Below are positions 19,639 to 30,011 of a stretch of DNA of 64,000 nt, one piece after another. A model generated the notes under the pieces. It saw nothing but the letters and a program-made list of their open reading frames with translations. It was not told the DNA's origin and did not search any database. This stretch comes from Proteus cibi. GTDB taxonomy: Bacteria > Pseudomonadota > Gammaproteobacteria > Enterobacterales > Enterobacteriaceae. How positions within the stretch are numbered: the stretch's first letter is position 1; every line of letters starts with the position of its first letter. The position numbers were made by a program, and so were the translations under genes. The DNA lies in contig NZ_PENW01000026.1 in the NCBI RefSeq assembly GCF_003144405.1, forward strand, positions 148,391 to 212,390, written 5' to 3'.

Positions 19639-21255
19639 TTACCAGTTGTGGCGACCAAAACCGCTTGTAATTGGGTATCTGCGATCTTTACCAAAATTAC
19701 GACTTGTAATACGTGGCCCAACAGGGGCTTGACGTCGCTTGTATTCATTAATATCGACTAATTTTATCACTTTACGGACTGTCGCTTCATCAAATCCAGC
19801 TGCCACTAAATCAGAGACAGATTTATCTTGCTCAACATAACCTTCAAGGATCGCATCCAAAATGTCATAAGGAGGTAAATTATCTTGGTCTGTTTGTCCC
19901 GGTGCAAGTTCTGCTGATGGTGGTCTATCAATAACACGCTGAGGAATAGCTGGTGAAAGTGTATTACGATATTTAGAAAGCTCGAAAACTAATGTTTTAG
20001 GTACATCTTTTAGCACATCAAAACCACCCGCCATATCACCATATAATGTGGAATATCCCACTGCTGATTCACTTTTATTGCTTGTGGTTAACACTAAACG
20101 ACGACGCTTATTCGACATTGCCATCAAAATGACAGCGCGACAACGTGCTTGTAGATTTTCTTCTGTGGTATCTACGGCAGTATCTTTAAACATAGGTGCA
20201 AGTTGAGCCATAAAAGCATCAAACATGGGTTCAATGGAAACTGTATCAAACTCAACACCTAATAAATCGGCTTGTTCTTTCGCGTCATGAATACTCATTT
20301 CTGAAGTATAACGAAATGGCATCATAACAGCCTGAACGCTCTTTTTGCCTAAAGCATCCGCTGCAATAGCAACCGTTAATCCAGAGTCAATCCCCCCCGA
20401 TAACCCTAAGATTGCCCCTTTAAAGCCGTTTTTAATGACATAATCACGCGTTGCAAGCACTAACGCTTGATAAACTTGCGCTAAAGGTGAAAGTTCTGGA
20501 GCAGGATCTGCCATCGGAATAATATTCAATTCATCGAATTCAACGATGGTGGTTTGTTCTTCAAATGCGGCTAAACGATGCGTAATAGCACCACGTTCAT
20601 CAAATACTTTTGAGCAACCATCAAAGACCAACTCATCTTGACCACCAATTTGATTAAGATAAATCACGGGAAGGTGTGTTCTTTGGCAGTGTTCTTTAAT
20701 TAACTGTGTACGAACATGAGGTTTTTCACGGTTATAAGGTGACGCATTAATTGATAGAACGAGATCAGCACCCGCTTGTTTTAATGCATCGATAGGTTCA
20801 TTGATCCAGATATCTTCACAAATTAACAAACCTAGGTGATAACCTTTAAATGGCACAACACAGCGCTCATTTCCTTGTTGGAAATAACGCTTCTCGTCAA
20901 ACACACCATAATTAGGTAATTGCTGTTTGAAATAACGCGCTTGTAATTCACCTTTATAGAAAAATGAAAGTGCGTTGTAAATTTTGCCGTTTTGCCACCA
21001 AGGATGTCCAACAACAATCGCCGTTTTTTTACTTGCTTGTTCTAAACGCGTAAGTTGTGTTTCACAACGCTGTTGGAAATCAGGACGAAATAGCAGATCT
21101 TCAGGAGAGTAACCGCATAAAGCCAACTCAGAGAACATGACCAAATCGGCATCTTCTTGTGCTTTAACGGTAGATAACATGCGTTCGCAGTTACCTTCAA
21201 TATCGCCAACAACCCAATTAAGTTGGGCCATGGCGAGTTTTAGTTTACGACTCAT
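19639..21255 (-). CDS. nadE: Glutamine-dependent NAD+ synthetase
   Basis: Makes NAD from deamido-NAD with ammonia taken from glutamine. With a start at 21255 (MSRKLKLAMAQLNWVVGD) it has 538 aa in two domains: an N-terminal nitrilase-type glutaminase (about 1-250; catalytic Cys in LGLLICEDIW) and a C-terminal synthetase with the ATP-PPi loop LGLSGGIDSGLT. An in-frame ATG at 21285 is possible but less like the family. This is the long form; E. coli K-12 has the short ammonia-dependent NadE. It lies between glrR and glnB. Confidence 0.93.
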   Translation of the reverse strand: MSRKLKLAMAQLNWVVGDIEGNCERMLSTVKAQEDADLVMFSELALCGYSPEDLLFRPDFQQRCETQLTRLEQASKKTAIVVGHPWWQNGKIYNALSFFYKGELQARYFKQQLPNYGVFDEKRYFQQGNERCVVPFKGYHLGLLICEDIWINEPIDALKQAGADLVLSINASPYNREKPHVRTQLIKEHCQRTHLPVIYLNQIGGQDELVFDGCSKVFDERGAITHRLAAFEEQTTIVEFDELNIIPMADPAPELSPLAQVYQALVLATRDYVIKNGFKGAILGLSGGIDSGLTVAIAADALGKKSVQAVMMPFRYTSEMSIHDAKEQADLLGVEFDTVSIEPMFDAFMAQLAPMFKDTAVDTTEENLQARCRAVILMAMSNKRRRLVLTTSNKSESAVGYSTLYGDMAGGFDVLKDVPKTLVFELSKYRNTLSPAIPQRVIDRPPSAELAPGQTDQDNLPPYDILDAILEGYVEQDKSVSDLVAAGFDEATVRKVIKLVDINEYKRRQAPVGPRITSRNFGKDRRYPITSGFGRHNW

Positions 21256-21328
21256 AAAAATTAGTCTCTCCGCTATCTTCCGCATAAAAGGAAAGTTAGT
21301 TTAAAAATATATTCGTTATCTGAAAAGG

Positions 21329-22666
21329 TTATTCTTTAAAATCATTCGCATCTAGCTCATGACGAGATAACAATTTATAAAACTCAGTTCGATTGCGCCC
21401 AGCCATACGTGCGGCTTGGGTCACATTGCCCTTCGTCATCTGCAAAAGCTTTCTCAAATAGGTCATTTCAAAATGTCCTCTCGCTTCTGCAAATGTGGGT
21501 AGTGCTGTATTTTCACCTTGTAATGCCTGTGTTACAAGCGCTTCACTAATTACAGGTGCTGTTGTTAACGCAACACATTGCTCAATAACGTTAACCAATT
21601 GACGCACATTGCCCGGCCAACTTGCTGTCATTAAGCATTTCATTGCATCAGTTGAAAAGCTCCGAACAAAAGGTTTATGACGTTTTGCAGACTCTCTCAA
21701 TAAGTGATTGGCAAGAATAGGAATATCTTCAGCTCTCTCACTTAATGTCGGAATACGTAAGTTAACCACATTTAAACGATAGAACAGATCTTCACGAAAT
21801 TCATTACGCTCCATCGCTTTAGGTAAATCACGATGTGTTGCAGAAAGAATACGTACATCAATATCAATATCGCGATTACTGCCTAATGGACGAACTTTTC
21901 GCTCTTGTAAAACACGTAATAACTTAACTTGCAATGCCATTGGCATATCGCCAATTTCATCTAAAAATAAGGTGCCACCTTCTGCTGCCTGAAATAGACC
22001 TTCTCGACTACTTACCGCTCCTGTAAACGCGCCTTTCGCATGACCAAATAATTCAGACTCTAAAAGTTGCTCAGGTAAAGCACCACAGTTAATGGCAATA
22101 AAAGGTTTTTTCGCTCTAGGGCTTGCGCGATGAATCGCTTGAGCAAGGACTTCTTTACCCGTACCACTTTGACCATTGATAAGTACACTGACATCTGATT
22201 GGGCGACTAGTTTTGCTTGCTCTAATAAACGTAGCATTTGTGGGCTACGTGTCACGATATCTTTTGACCATTCTTCATCTGAAACAATAGTCACAAGCTC
22301 GAGAGCTTCATCAATCGCTTTATACAGTGCATCTCTATCCACTGGCTTGGTTAAAAAGCTAAATACGCCTTGCTGCGTTGCTGCCACTGCATCAGGAATA
22401 GAACCATGAGCGGTAAGAATGATAACAGGCATACCGGGTTGCTGACGTTGTATCTCAGCAAACAGTGCCATACCATCCATTTCATCCATTCGGAGATCAC
22501 TAATAACAAGATCTATTTTTTCTTTTAAGAGAAGTTTTAGTGCTTCTTGTCCACTTTCAGCGGTGAAGATATGAAAACCCTCACTTGTTAATCGCATACC
22601 AAGTAACTTTAATAAGCCAGGATCGTCATCGACAAGTAAAAGATTTGCTGATTTATGACCAGCCAT
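21329..22666 (-). CDS. glrR: Sigma-54-dependent response regulator GlrR (QseF)
   Basis: Phosphorylated by GlrK, it activates the sigma-54 promoter of glmY. The 445-aa protein has a receiver domain with phospho-acceptor Asp57 (VISDLRMDEMDG), an AAA+ domain with Walker A GQSGTGKE and the sigma-54-contacting GAFTGA loop, and a C-terminal Fis-type helix-turn-helix (AARMAGRNRTEFYKLL). The ATG at 22666 has AAGGAGA at seven bases; the ATG at 22672 is too close to it. Its presumed binding sites lie upstream of glmY in this window. Confidence 0.96.
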   Translation of the reverse strand: MAGHKSANLLLVDDDPGLLKLLGMRLTSEGFHIFTAESGQEALKLLLKEKIDLVISDLRMDEMDGMALFAEIQRQQPGMPVIILTAHGSIPDAVAATQQGVFSFLTKPVDRDALYKAIDEALELVTIVSDEEWSKDIVTRSPQMLRLLEQAKLVAQSDVSVLINGQSGTGKEVLAQAIHRASPRAKKPFIAINCGALPEQLLESELFGHAKGAFTGAVSSREGLFQAAEGGTLFLDEIGDMPMALQVKLLRVLQERKVRPLGSNRDIDIDVRILSATHRDLPKAMERNEFREDLFYRLNVVNLRIPTLSERAEDIPILANHLLRESAKRHKPFVRSFSTDAMKCLMTASWPGNVRQLVNVIEQCVALTTAPVISEALVTQALQGENTALPTFAEARGHFEMTYLRKLLQMTKGNVTQAARMAGRNRTEFYKLLSRHELDANDFKE

Positions 22667-22677
22667 GCACATTCTCC

Positions 22678-23718
22678 TTATTTAGAACCTGCTTCAGTTG
22701 GTTTTGAGCTTTGTGTGTCAGTATCAGTTTTGACAGATTCTGCTTTGACCGCCTCAGGTTTCGTAGATTCGGTTTTCGTCGTACCTGGTTTTGAAGGCTC
22801 GGGTTTAACCACTGTTGCAGAAGGTTGTTTTTCCTCGCCCTTTGGCTTCTCTGTTATCGATTGCGTCGAAACGGGTTTTTCGGTCGGTTTTTCAACCACT
22901 GGTTTTTCGGCATCTACTTTTTCTGTTTCCGTAGATATCGCAGGTGTGCTCTCGGCTAAATCTTCATTTTGCGATAGCGAGTCTACAGAGTTACTCTGTT
23001 TTCTATTCGATAACTGACGTTCAATTTGGGTAAGGCTTTCAAGCTTTTTCAGGGTAACATTCAGTTCATGCTGTAATGCATTATTCTCTTTTCTTAACGC
23101 GTCAATTCTATTATCTGTATCTGTCGTTAAACGACGATAACGATTCTTTTCTTCTGCTAAAGAGAGAATAAGCGTTTGGTTTTCAATCCATGTCGATAAT
23201 AGAACACGCATAGAACTTGGGAATTGTAATTTATAGCTTTCTAATAACACTAATTGTGTTCGACGATCAGCTATCGTCATTCCAGCACGCTCTAATAGAA
23301 TACTTTTATAAAATGCATCATCCCAACCAGTGACGACAACACGGCTTGCTTCACGTTGTGCTTCTGTCGTCATTATGCGGTTTGTACATTCAATAGCACG
23401 TAACCAATAAAGCGCGTTATTGATGCCTTCATCATAAAATGAGCTTAATGTTTTACATTCAGCCCAACGATAATCAATCGTTTTTTGTTTAACAACGGGG
23501 GTTTCTTGCTCAGGCTCTTGTGTCTCAGTGAGCGACTTTGGTGTACACCCTGAAAGAACCAGTGGAAGCATAATAAACAAGAAACACTGTTTCCAATTTG
23601 ATGCGATTTTTCTAGTTGATGCAGGGGCCATAGATAACAATTTAATACCAAGCATCTTCTTATTTATTTTTTTATACTCATGATGAGGAGATGCTTGTTT
23701 TTGTGACCTGATTTGCAT
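22678..23718 (-). CDS. qseG: Outer-membrane lipoprotein QseG with a long C-terminal tail
   Basis: Accessory lipoprotein of the GlrK/GlrR system; in E. coli it interacts with the sensor kinase. The ORF starts at an ATG overlapping the glrK stop (TAATG), with GAG upstream; that gives an unusually long region before the lipobox LVLSGC (Cys at 58), so an internal ATG near residue 22 or 31 is possible. The core (about 80-230) includes RWAECKTL and a predicted coiled coil (RIDALRKENNALQHEL). Residues from about 255 to the end are a low-complexity Lys/Pro/Glu/Thr/Ser tail. E. coli QseG has 237 aa; this one has 346. Confidence 0.85.
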   Translation of the reverse strand: MQIRSQKQASPHHEYKKINKKMLGIKLLSMAPASTRKIASNWKQCFLFIMLPLVLSGCTPKSLTETQEPEQETPVVKQKTIDYRWAECKTLSSFYDEGINNALYWLRAIECTNRIMTTEAQREASRVVVTGWDDAFYKSILLERAGMTIADRRTQLVLLESYKLQFPSSMRVLLSTWIENQTLILSLAEEKNRYRRLTTDTDNRIDALRKENNALQHELNVTLKKLESLTQIERQLSNRKQSNSVDSLSQNEDLAESTPAISTETEKVDAEKPVVEKPTEKPVSTQSITEKPKGEEKQPSATVVKPEPSKPGTTKTESTKPEAVKAESVKTDTDTQSSKPTEAGSK

Positions 23719-25166
23719 TATTTAATCTCAGAAAGTAGCGGTAATTCAATACGAAAACAGACATCGGCATAGTCAGAAGGAACAACGCTTAATTCACCTT
23801 CCATTCTTTTGATGCAGTCATGAGCAATACTTAGCCCTAAACCGCTTCCTTTTACCGCTCCTTTACGTAGCAAAGATCCTTGGAAAAAGGGTTCAAAAAT
23901 CATTTTTTGTTCAGATTCAGGAATAGGCGTTCCTTTATTGGCTATATCAATAACTATTTTCTGTTCAACTTGATAACTAGAGATCCAGATATTACCTGAT
24001 TCAGCACCATAGTGCACCGCATTCGAATAGAGATTGTCGATAACTCGTGATAATAGCGTTGCTTCTGCTCGACATGTGGTTAGATTAAGTGAAATTATCG
24101 TTTTAATATCTTTTGCTCTCGCGGGTAAACTGTGAGCTAAGACCACATCATTGACTAAATCAGTCAAGTTAATTTCTTCAATTTGTTGAGGAACTTCTGA
24201 AAGTTTACGATTATAATCAAGCAGTTGTTCAATTAATAACTGCAACTGTTTGCTACTATTATCAAGAATTGAAACGACTTCTTTTTGATCGAGTGTTAAA
24301 GGACCTGCAACTTCATCCGCTAATAATTCAGTACCTTCTCGCATACTGGCTAATGGTGTTTTTAACTCATGAGAGATATGGCGCAAAAATTCATGCCGTT
24401 GTGATTCAAGCCATGCTAAACGCTCACTTAACCAAATAATCCGTTGTGCTAATGAACGTAATTCTCGTGGTCCTTGAAAAGTATCTAAATTATTACTGAG
24501 TGTGCGACCTTCACCTAATCGATTGATCATCTTTTCAATCCCTTTAACCGGACCAATAATCATTCGAGTAAACAGTGCAATGAGGATCAAGCTGAACACA
24601 AAAACGATAAGACTTTGCCAACCGAAATAGCGTCCCTTTTCAGCGATTGCCATTTGAAGTTGTTCACCACGGCTAAAAATAATCTCTTTGGTTAATACAA
24701 CAATACGGTTATTGGCATAAGAGAACTGCTCTAAAGCTTGTTGCATCTCTTTTGTGGGTTCACTACTTTCACATTGAATCGATTTTAGTTTTTCAAGTGA
24801 AGTATTCAGTACATCGGCTTCTTTAGAAGCAGAAAGAGGAATAATGGTTTGCTGTAATGTTGAGAAGAGCTTGGTGTATTGCTGATAGCGTTGCTGATAC
24901 ATATCATCATCGGTTTTATCTCTTAAAACACAATATCGACGATAGTTCCCTTCCATTTCAATCGCTAGATTTCGCATTACTTCACTGCGTTCAGTATCTG
25001 CAAGTGCATTTTTATTAGTAATAGCAGCCTGATTACTTAATTGATCAAGACTTTGATAAGCCTGATAAGCAAGCACAAGTAGAGGTAATAACACCATCCA
25101 AAATGCCATTATCACGAGCTGTCTTAACGAACGAGGAAAAATACGCCACTTTTTCAATGAAATCAT
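23718..25166 (-). CDS. glrK: Sensor histidine kinase GlrK (QseE)
   Basis: Inner-membrane kinase that phosphorylates GlrR. The 482 aa contain a membrane segment near 15-35, a periplasmic sensor part to about 170, a second segment near 175-198, a HAMP linker, the dimerisation helix with the phosphorylated His in FLRHISHELKTPLAS near 260, and an ATPase domain with NAVHYGAESG, DIANKGTPIP and GSGLGLSIAHD. First gene of the glrK-qseG-glrR cluster, as in E. coli. Confidence 0.95.
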   Translation of the reverse strand: MISLKKWRIFPRSLRQLVIMAFWMVLLPLLVLAYQAYQSLDQLSNQAAITNKNALADTERSEVMRNLAIEMEGNYRRYCVLRDKTDDDMYQQRYQQYTKLFSTLQQTIIPLSASKEADVLNTSLEKLKSIQCESSEPTKEMQQALEQFSYANNRIVVLTKEIIFSRGEQLQMAIAEKGRYFGWQSLIVFVFSLILIALFTRMIIGPVKGIEKMINRLGEGRTLSNNLDTFQGPRELRSLAQRIIWLSERLAWLESQRHEFLRHISHELKTPLASMREGTELLADEVAGPLTLDQKEVVSILDNSSKQLQLLIEQLLDYNRKLSEVPQQIEEINLTDLVNDVVLAHSLPARAKDIKTIISLNLTTCRAEATLLSRVIDNLYSNAVHYGAESGNIWISSYQVEQKIVIDIANKGTPIPESEQKMIFEPFFQGSLLRKGAVKGSGLGLSIAHDCIKRMEGELSVVPSDYADVCFRIELPLLSEIK

Positions 25167-25291
25167 CTCAACACCTATTAGAGTAATGCGATGCTACATG
25201 ACTTGATAACAAGAAAAAAGTCCGACATTAGGAAAATCTGGTAAGAGAACAAACACAATCGAGGAAATGCGACCGGCTCTAGAAGAGGGAG

Positions 25292-25519
25292 AGCGGAATA
25301 TCTTATTGAGATATTCCGCTCGTCAATATTTCATCTCTTTTTTCTCTAAAAGAGAATGAAGGTGGTGCCTCACTCCACGTGTCGCCCTGTGTTTGATAAG
25401 GTCCGAAGACGAGTATCATGATGTTGGACGGTAGGCACCTTACTCTGGCATCATTCCTGGCTTATGTGGTATGTTCCCACCCATATTGTGGACCGACATA
25501 AAAAGTTGAATGAGCAACT
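25292..25519 (-). ncRNA. glmY: GlmY small RNA
   Basis: GlmY protects GlmZ from RapZ/RNase E and so raises glmS expression. Evidence: position between glrK and purL as in E. coli; a sigma-54 promoter with +1 expected at 25519-25520; and a 5' end starting AGTTGCTCATTCAACTTTTT then TATGTCGG, close to the E. coli 5' end as I remember it. The 3' end is uncertain. In E. coli the RNA is about 184 nt (which would end near 25336); I extend it to a 13-bp hairpin (25292-25324) followed by a T/C-rich stretch. Several inner stem-loops are visible. Confidence 0.75.
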
Positions 25520-25531
25520 GATTTATATAAT

Positions 25532-25547
25532 GCACAAGGCGTGCCAA
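25532..25547 (-). promoter_or_regulatory. Sigma-54 promoter of glmY
   Basis: On the minus strand TTGGCACGCCTTGTGC has the invariant GG and GC separated by 10 bases, matching the -24/-12 consensus almost fully. The -12 element ends 12 bases before the presumed glmY 5' end. Confidence 0.85.
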
Positions 25548-25652
25548 CTTTTAAAGAAAACAGTTAACCAACTGAAAATAAACAAAAAATAAAAACACTT
25601 CTCTAATATTTTATTTATAACTCTTTTTTATCTAGTTATAAAATAATCAAGC

Positions 25653-25765
25653 TGTCTCCATATCCAGACAGAGTTACCCTAAATTTAATAATTACTTATA
25701 TTTCAATAAATTAAATGTCGCCAAAAGGAGACGCTAAAAATGGTGAGTGTCGCCTTTTTTACACA
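25653..25765 (-). promoter_or_regulatory. Three GlrR-type enhancer sites upstream of glmY
   Basis: Sites of the known GlrR pattern TGTC-N10-GACA lie at 25653-25670 (perfect), 25716-25733 (GACG instead of GACA) and 25748-25765 (CACA instead of GACA). They are about 105-220 bases upstream of the sigma-54 promoter, the usual enhancer distance, and E. coli glmY also has three such sites. Confidence 0.8.
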
Positions 25766-25797
25766 ATAAGAAATAATTCCTTTATTATCAATAAAAT

Positions 25798-25823
25798 AAA
25801 GCCCCTAACAAGGTAGAGGCTTT
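25798..25823 (-). terminator. purL terminator
   Basis: On the minus strand AAAGCCTCTA pairs with TAGGGGCTTT (one G-U pair), loop of six, followed by ATTTTATT. It lies 34 bases after the purL stop. Confidence 0.75.
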
Positions 25824-25856
25824 ATGTGTTTATGACTAAGACAATATGATAGCTAA

Positions 25857-28800
25857 TTAATCAAATTGTTTTCTTGCATTGCGGAATAAACGCATCCAAG
25901 GGCTGTCTTCACCCCAGTTATCTGGATGCCAAGAATTACTGACTGTTCTAAACACGCGTTCTGGGTGAGGCATCATAATGGTTGATCGACCATCTTTTGT
26001 CGTGACAGCAGTAATGCCTTTAACCGAGCCATTAGGATTTAATGGATATTGTTCTGTTGGATTACCGTAGTGATCCACAAAACGTAATCCCACTAAATTT
26101 TGAGCTTCTAGTTGTGCTAATTGCTCAGCATGACGGAATTCAGCAAAACCTTCACCATGAGATACTGCAATAGGCATTTGTGAACCCACCATACCTTGCA
26201 GTAATAACGATGGGCTTTCTGTCACTTTCACTAAACTAAAGCGCGCTTCAAAGCGTTCAGAACGATTGCGAACAAAACGAGGCCACAAATCTGCACCCGG
26301 AATAAGTTCTGATAATGTTGACATCATTTGGCAACCATTACAGACTCCAAGGGACAAGGTATCTTGGCGCTCAAAGAATTGAGCAAACTCATCACGTAAA
26401 CGAGAATTAAATAAAATAGACTTCGCCCAACCTTCACCCGCACCTAATACGTCACCGTAAGAGAATCCGCCACAAGCCACCAGCACATCAAAATCACTGA
26501 GTGAACGTCGTGATGAATGTAAGTCACTCATATGAACGTCGATAGCATCAAAACCCGCTCTATCAAAAGCGGCCGCCATTTCAACATGAGAGTTAACACC
26601 TTGCTCTCTTAATACCGCAATACGAGGACGGCTTCCAGTTGCAATATAAGGTGCAGCAATATCTTCATTTGGATCAAAAGTTAACGTCACATTTAACCCA
26701 GGATCGTTGAGATCTTGTTTTGCTTGATGCTCTTCATCCGCACACTCTGGGTTATCACGTAAGCGTTGCATTTGCCATGTTGTTTCTGCCCACCAAAGAC
26801 GCAATGTACTGCGTTTTTCATTGTAAACTTCAGTTTCACGACTTTGGATAATAATGGCGTCATTTTCTGTTGCTTGACCTAAATAGTGTAAACAATCCGA
26901 TAAACCATATTCAGCAAATAATGCTTCGACAACCTCTTGATGTTCAGCACGAATTTGGATCACACCACCGAGCTCTTCATTAAAGAGTCCGGCTAAAATA
27001 TCTTCATCATAAGCACTAATATCAACGTGTAAGCCACAATGACCCGTAAATGCCATTTCTGCAAGAGTGACAAATAATCCACCATCAGAGCGATCGTGAT
27101 AGGCCAGCAATTTGCCATCATTGACCAATTGTTGCATCACATTGAAGAACTGTTTTAACTGCTCAACATCACGAAGATCTGCCGCTTTTTGACCCAGTTG
27201 ACGATAAACTTGTGCTAGTGCCGTCGCGCCTAATGCGTTATGACCATTTCCCAAATCAATTAAATACAAGCGGTTTCCTGCTTGTGTTGATAATTCAGGT
27301 GTCACTGTTTTACGCACATCTTCAACACGAGAGAATGCCGTAATCACTAAAGATAATGGAGAAGTAACCTCTTTGGTTTTCCCTTCTTTATCTTGCCAGC
27401 GCGTCTTCATTGACATCGAATCTTTACCCACAGGGATTGTAATTCCTAACTCTGGGCATAGCTCTTCACCAATGGCTTTCACTGCATCATATAAACCCGC
27501 ATCTTCACCGGGATGTCCCGCTGCTGACATCCAGTTAGCCGAAAGCTTAATACGATTAAGCGCTTCTACATCACAACCCGCCATATTGGTTAGCGCTTCA
27601 CCGACAGCCATACGTGCAGATGCAGCGAAATCTAACAGTGCAATAGGTGCGCGTTCACCAATAGACATCGCTTCGCCATAATAGCTATCTAATGTTGCGG
27701 TGGTAACTGCGCAATTGGCAACAGGAATTTGCCAAGGTCCAACCATTTGATCGCGAGCAACCATACCTGTTACTGAGCGGTCACCAATAGTAATTAAGAA
27801 CGTTTTTTCAGCAACGGCGGGTAAATGAAGAACACGATAAACCGCATCTTTTAAATCGATGTCTTTACGAGAGAGATACTCACCTTCTGTTTTAAGTGAT
27901 TTTACATCACGTAACATTTTAGGTGCTTTACCTAATAATATGTCTAATGGCATATCAATCGGCTTATTATCAAAGTGTGTATCATTGAGCACTAATTCAC
28001 GCTCTTGTGTTGCTTCACCGATCACCGCATAAGGTGCTCTTTCTCGCTTACATAACGCATCAAAAAGAGGCATTTTTTCAGGTGATACCGCCAATACATA
28101 ACGCTCTTGAGATTCATTACACCAGATCTCAAGTGGGCTCATACCCGGTTCATCATTAAGAACATCACGTAATTCAAAACGACCACCACGACCGCCATCA
28201 TTAACTAATTCAGGCATCGCATTAGAAAGACCACCAGCCCCAACATCATGAATAAATAAAATTGGATTATCGTCACCTAATTGCCAACAACGGTCGATAA
28301 CTTCTTGGCAACGACGTTCCATTTCAGGGTTATCACGCTGAACAGAGGCAAAATCTAAATCTGCATCTGATTGACCTGATGTCATAGAAGAAGCCGCACC
28401 GCCACCAAGGCCAATATTCATAGATGGTCCACCAAGTACAATCAACTTGGCACCTACTGTGATTTCACCTTTTTGTACGTGATCTTCACGAATATTACCG
28501 ATACCTCCGGCTAACATAATTGGTTTATGGTAACCGCGAATTTCAACACCATTATGACTATTAACTTGTTCTTCATAGGTTCTGAAATAGCCGAGTAATG
28601 CTGGACGACCGAACTCATTATTAAATGCCGCACCACCTAGTGGACCTTCCGTCATGATGTCTAATGCATTAACAATACGCTCTGGTTTGCCAAAATCTTC
28701 TTCCCAAGGCTGTTCAAATCCGGGAATACGTAAGTTAGAAACCGAAAATCCAACTAGGCCAGCTTTAGGTTTTGCACCACGTCCAGTTGCACCTTCATCT

Positions 28801-29747
28801 CGGATCTCACCACCTGATCCCGTCGCTGCACCTGGCCAAGGTGAAATAGCCGTTGGGTGATTATGGGTTTCTACTTTCATCAAGATATGTACAGGTTCTT
28901 GATGATAGTGATAATGCCCTTTTTCTGCATCAGGATAAAAACGTCCCGCCACAGACCCCTCCATAACTGCCGCATTATCTTTATAAGCAGACATGACATA
29001 GTCAGGCGTTTGCTCAAACGTATTTTTAATCATTTTAAATAATGATTTATCTTGAGCTTTACCATCAATGATCCAATCAGCATTAAATATTTTGTGGCGG
29101 CAGTGTTCAGAGTTAGCTTGTGCAAACATATAAAGCTCAACATCTGTTGGATTACGCTGTAAACGGTTAAAAGCATCAACTAAGTAATCAACTTCATCGT
29201 CTGCCAACGCTAATCCCATTTCGATATTAGCTTTTACCAGAGCATCTTTACCTTTTGCCAGAACATCAATGGTTTTCAGTGGTGCTGGCGTTTGCTCGGC
29301 AAAAAGTGCATTTACATCTTGATAATTTAAGAAGATGGTTTCCATCATTCGATCATGAATAAAACCATAAAGTTGTTGCCACTGAGTGTCTGTCATCGTA
29401 CCGCACTCAATAAAGTAGGCGATACCACGTTCAATTCGGATAACCTTGGCTAAACCACAGTTATGTGCAATATCTGTCGCTTTAGAAGACCAAGGTGAAA
29501 TGGTTCCCGGGCGAGGCGTAACCACTCGCATTTCCCCAACAGGCTCGTGTTCTGTTAATGAAGGCCCATAATGCAGTAATTGACGTAATTTAATTTGGTC
29601 ATCTTCAGATAACTGCCCTTCCACTTTCGCGAAATGGACAAATTCCGCGTATATACCTTGTACAGGAAGATCATTTTCCTGACATAGAGTGAGTAATTTA
29701 TTAATACGAAACGCGGATAAAGCGGGGGAGCCACGCAGGATTTCCAT
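25857..29747 (-). CDS. purL: Phosphoribosylformylglycinamidine synthase
   Basis: Fourth step of purine synthesis: turns FGAR, glutamine and ATP into FGAM. The 1296-aa single-chain form is typical of gammaproteobacteria: N-terminal PurS-like part (to about 150), a linker with the [16 protein letters not shown] motif, two AIRS-type synthase halves ([20 protein letters not shown] in the first), and a C-terminal class I glutaminase with catalytic Cys in LGVCNGCQM and the His/Glu pair in PHPERVFR. Under PurR control through the operator at 29830. Confidence 0.98.
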   Translation of the reverse strand: MEILRGSPALSAFRINKLLTLCQENDLPVQGIYAEFVHFAKVEGQLSEDDQIKLRQLLHYGPSLTEHEPVGEMRVVTPRPGTISPWSSKATDIAHNCGLAKVIRIERGIAYFIECGTMTDTQWQQLYGFIHDRMMETIFLNYQDVNALFAEQTPAPLKTIDVLAKGKDALVKANIEMGLALADDEVDYLVDAFNRLQRNPTDVELYMFAQANSEHCRHKIFNADWIIDGKAQDKSLFKMIKNTFEQTPDYVMSAYKDNAAVMEGSVAGRFYPDAEKGHYHYHQEPVHILMKVETHNHPTAISPWPGAATGSGGEIRDEGATGRGAKPKAGLVGFSVSNLRIPGFEQPWEEDFGKPERIVNALDIMTEGPLGGAAFNNEFGRPALLGYFRTYEEQVNSHNGVEIRGYHKPIMLAGGIGNIREDHVQKGEITVGAKLIVLGGPSMNIGLGGGAASSMTSGQSDADLDFASVQRDNPEMERRCQEVIDRCWQLGDDNPILFIHDVGAGGLSNAMPELVNDGGRGGRFELRDVLNDEPGMSPLEIWCNESQERYVLAVSPEKMPLFDALCKRERAPYAVIGEATQERELVLNDTHFDNKPIDMPLDILLGKAPKMLRDVKSLKTEGEYLSRKDIDLKDAVYRVLHLPAVAEKTFLITIGDRSVTGMVARDQMVGPWQIPVANCAVTTATLDSYYGEAMSIGERAPIALLDFAASARMAVGEALTNMAGCDVEALNRIKLSANWMSAAGHPGEDAGLYDAVKAIGEELCPELGITIPVGKDSMSMKTRWQDKEGKTKEVTSPLSLVITAFSRVEDVRKTVTPELSTQAGNRLYLIDLGNGHNALGATALAQVYRQLGQKAADLRDVEQLKQFFNVMQQLVNDGKLLAYHDRSDGGLFVTLAEMAFTGHCGLHVDISAYDEDILAGLFNEELGGVIQIRAEHQEVVEALFAEYGLSDCLHYLGQATENDAIIIQSRETEVYNEKRSTLRLWWAETTWQMQRLRDNPECADEEHQAKQDLNDPGLNVTLTFDPNEDIAAPYIATGSRPRIAVLREQGVNSHVEMAAAFDRAGFDAIDVHMSDLHSSRRSLSDFDVLVACGGFSYGDVLGAGEGWAKSILFNSRLRDEFAQFFERQDTLSLGVCNGCQMMSTLSELIPGADLWPRFVRNRSERFEARFSLVKVTESPSLLLQGMVGSQMPIAVSHGEGFAEFRHAEQLAQLEAQNLVGLRFVDHYGNPTEQYPLNPNGSVKGITAVTTKDGRSTIMMPHPERVFRTVSNSWHPDNWGEDSPWMRLFRNARKQFD

Positions 29748-29829
29748 AGTATTGAGTTCTCTCTTTTAGCAGCTAGCCTGATCAATCATTCAGGGGAAAC
29801 GCGCCTAGTATAATAGAATAACCGCTCAG

Positions 29830-29845
29830 ACGAAACCGTTTGCGT
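29830..29845 (-). promoter_or_regulatory. PurR operator of purL
   Basis: The minus strand reads ACGCAAACGGTTTCGT, a full match to the PurR consensus, 83 bases upstream of the purL start. Confidence 0.85.
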
Positions 29846-30011
29846 GAACAAAATAACGGCATTTAACTTAGAGTGTTTTAATGATTAATTGGTGTAATCA
29901 AGTTGCGTCTTGCCAATATGTTAAGCAAAATGCTCGATTACTGGAAATTTATCCATGTTAAAATAACGATTTTACACACAACAATAAACAACGTTAACGA
30001 GAACCAACCTA

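Noticed and set aside
22655..23017. 120-codon plus-strand ORF rich in Ser, Val and Phe
   Set aside because: Mirror image of the repetitive qseG tail; its composition follows from the complementary strand.
27373..27681. 102-codon plus-strand ORF and other plus-strand ORFs within purL
   Set aside because: Antisense to conserved PurL synthase motifs; shadows of the real frame.
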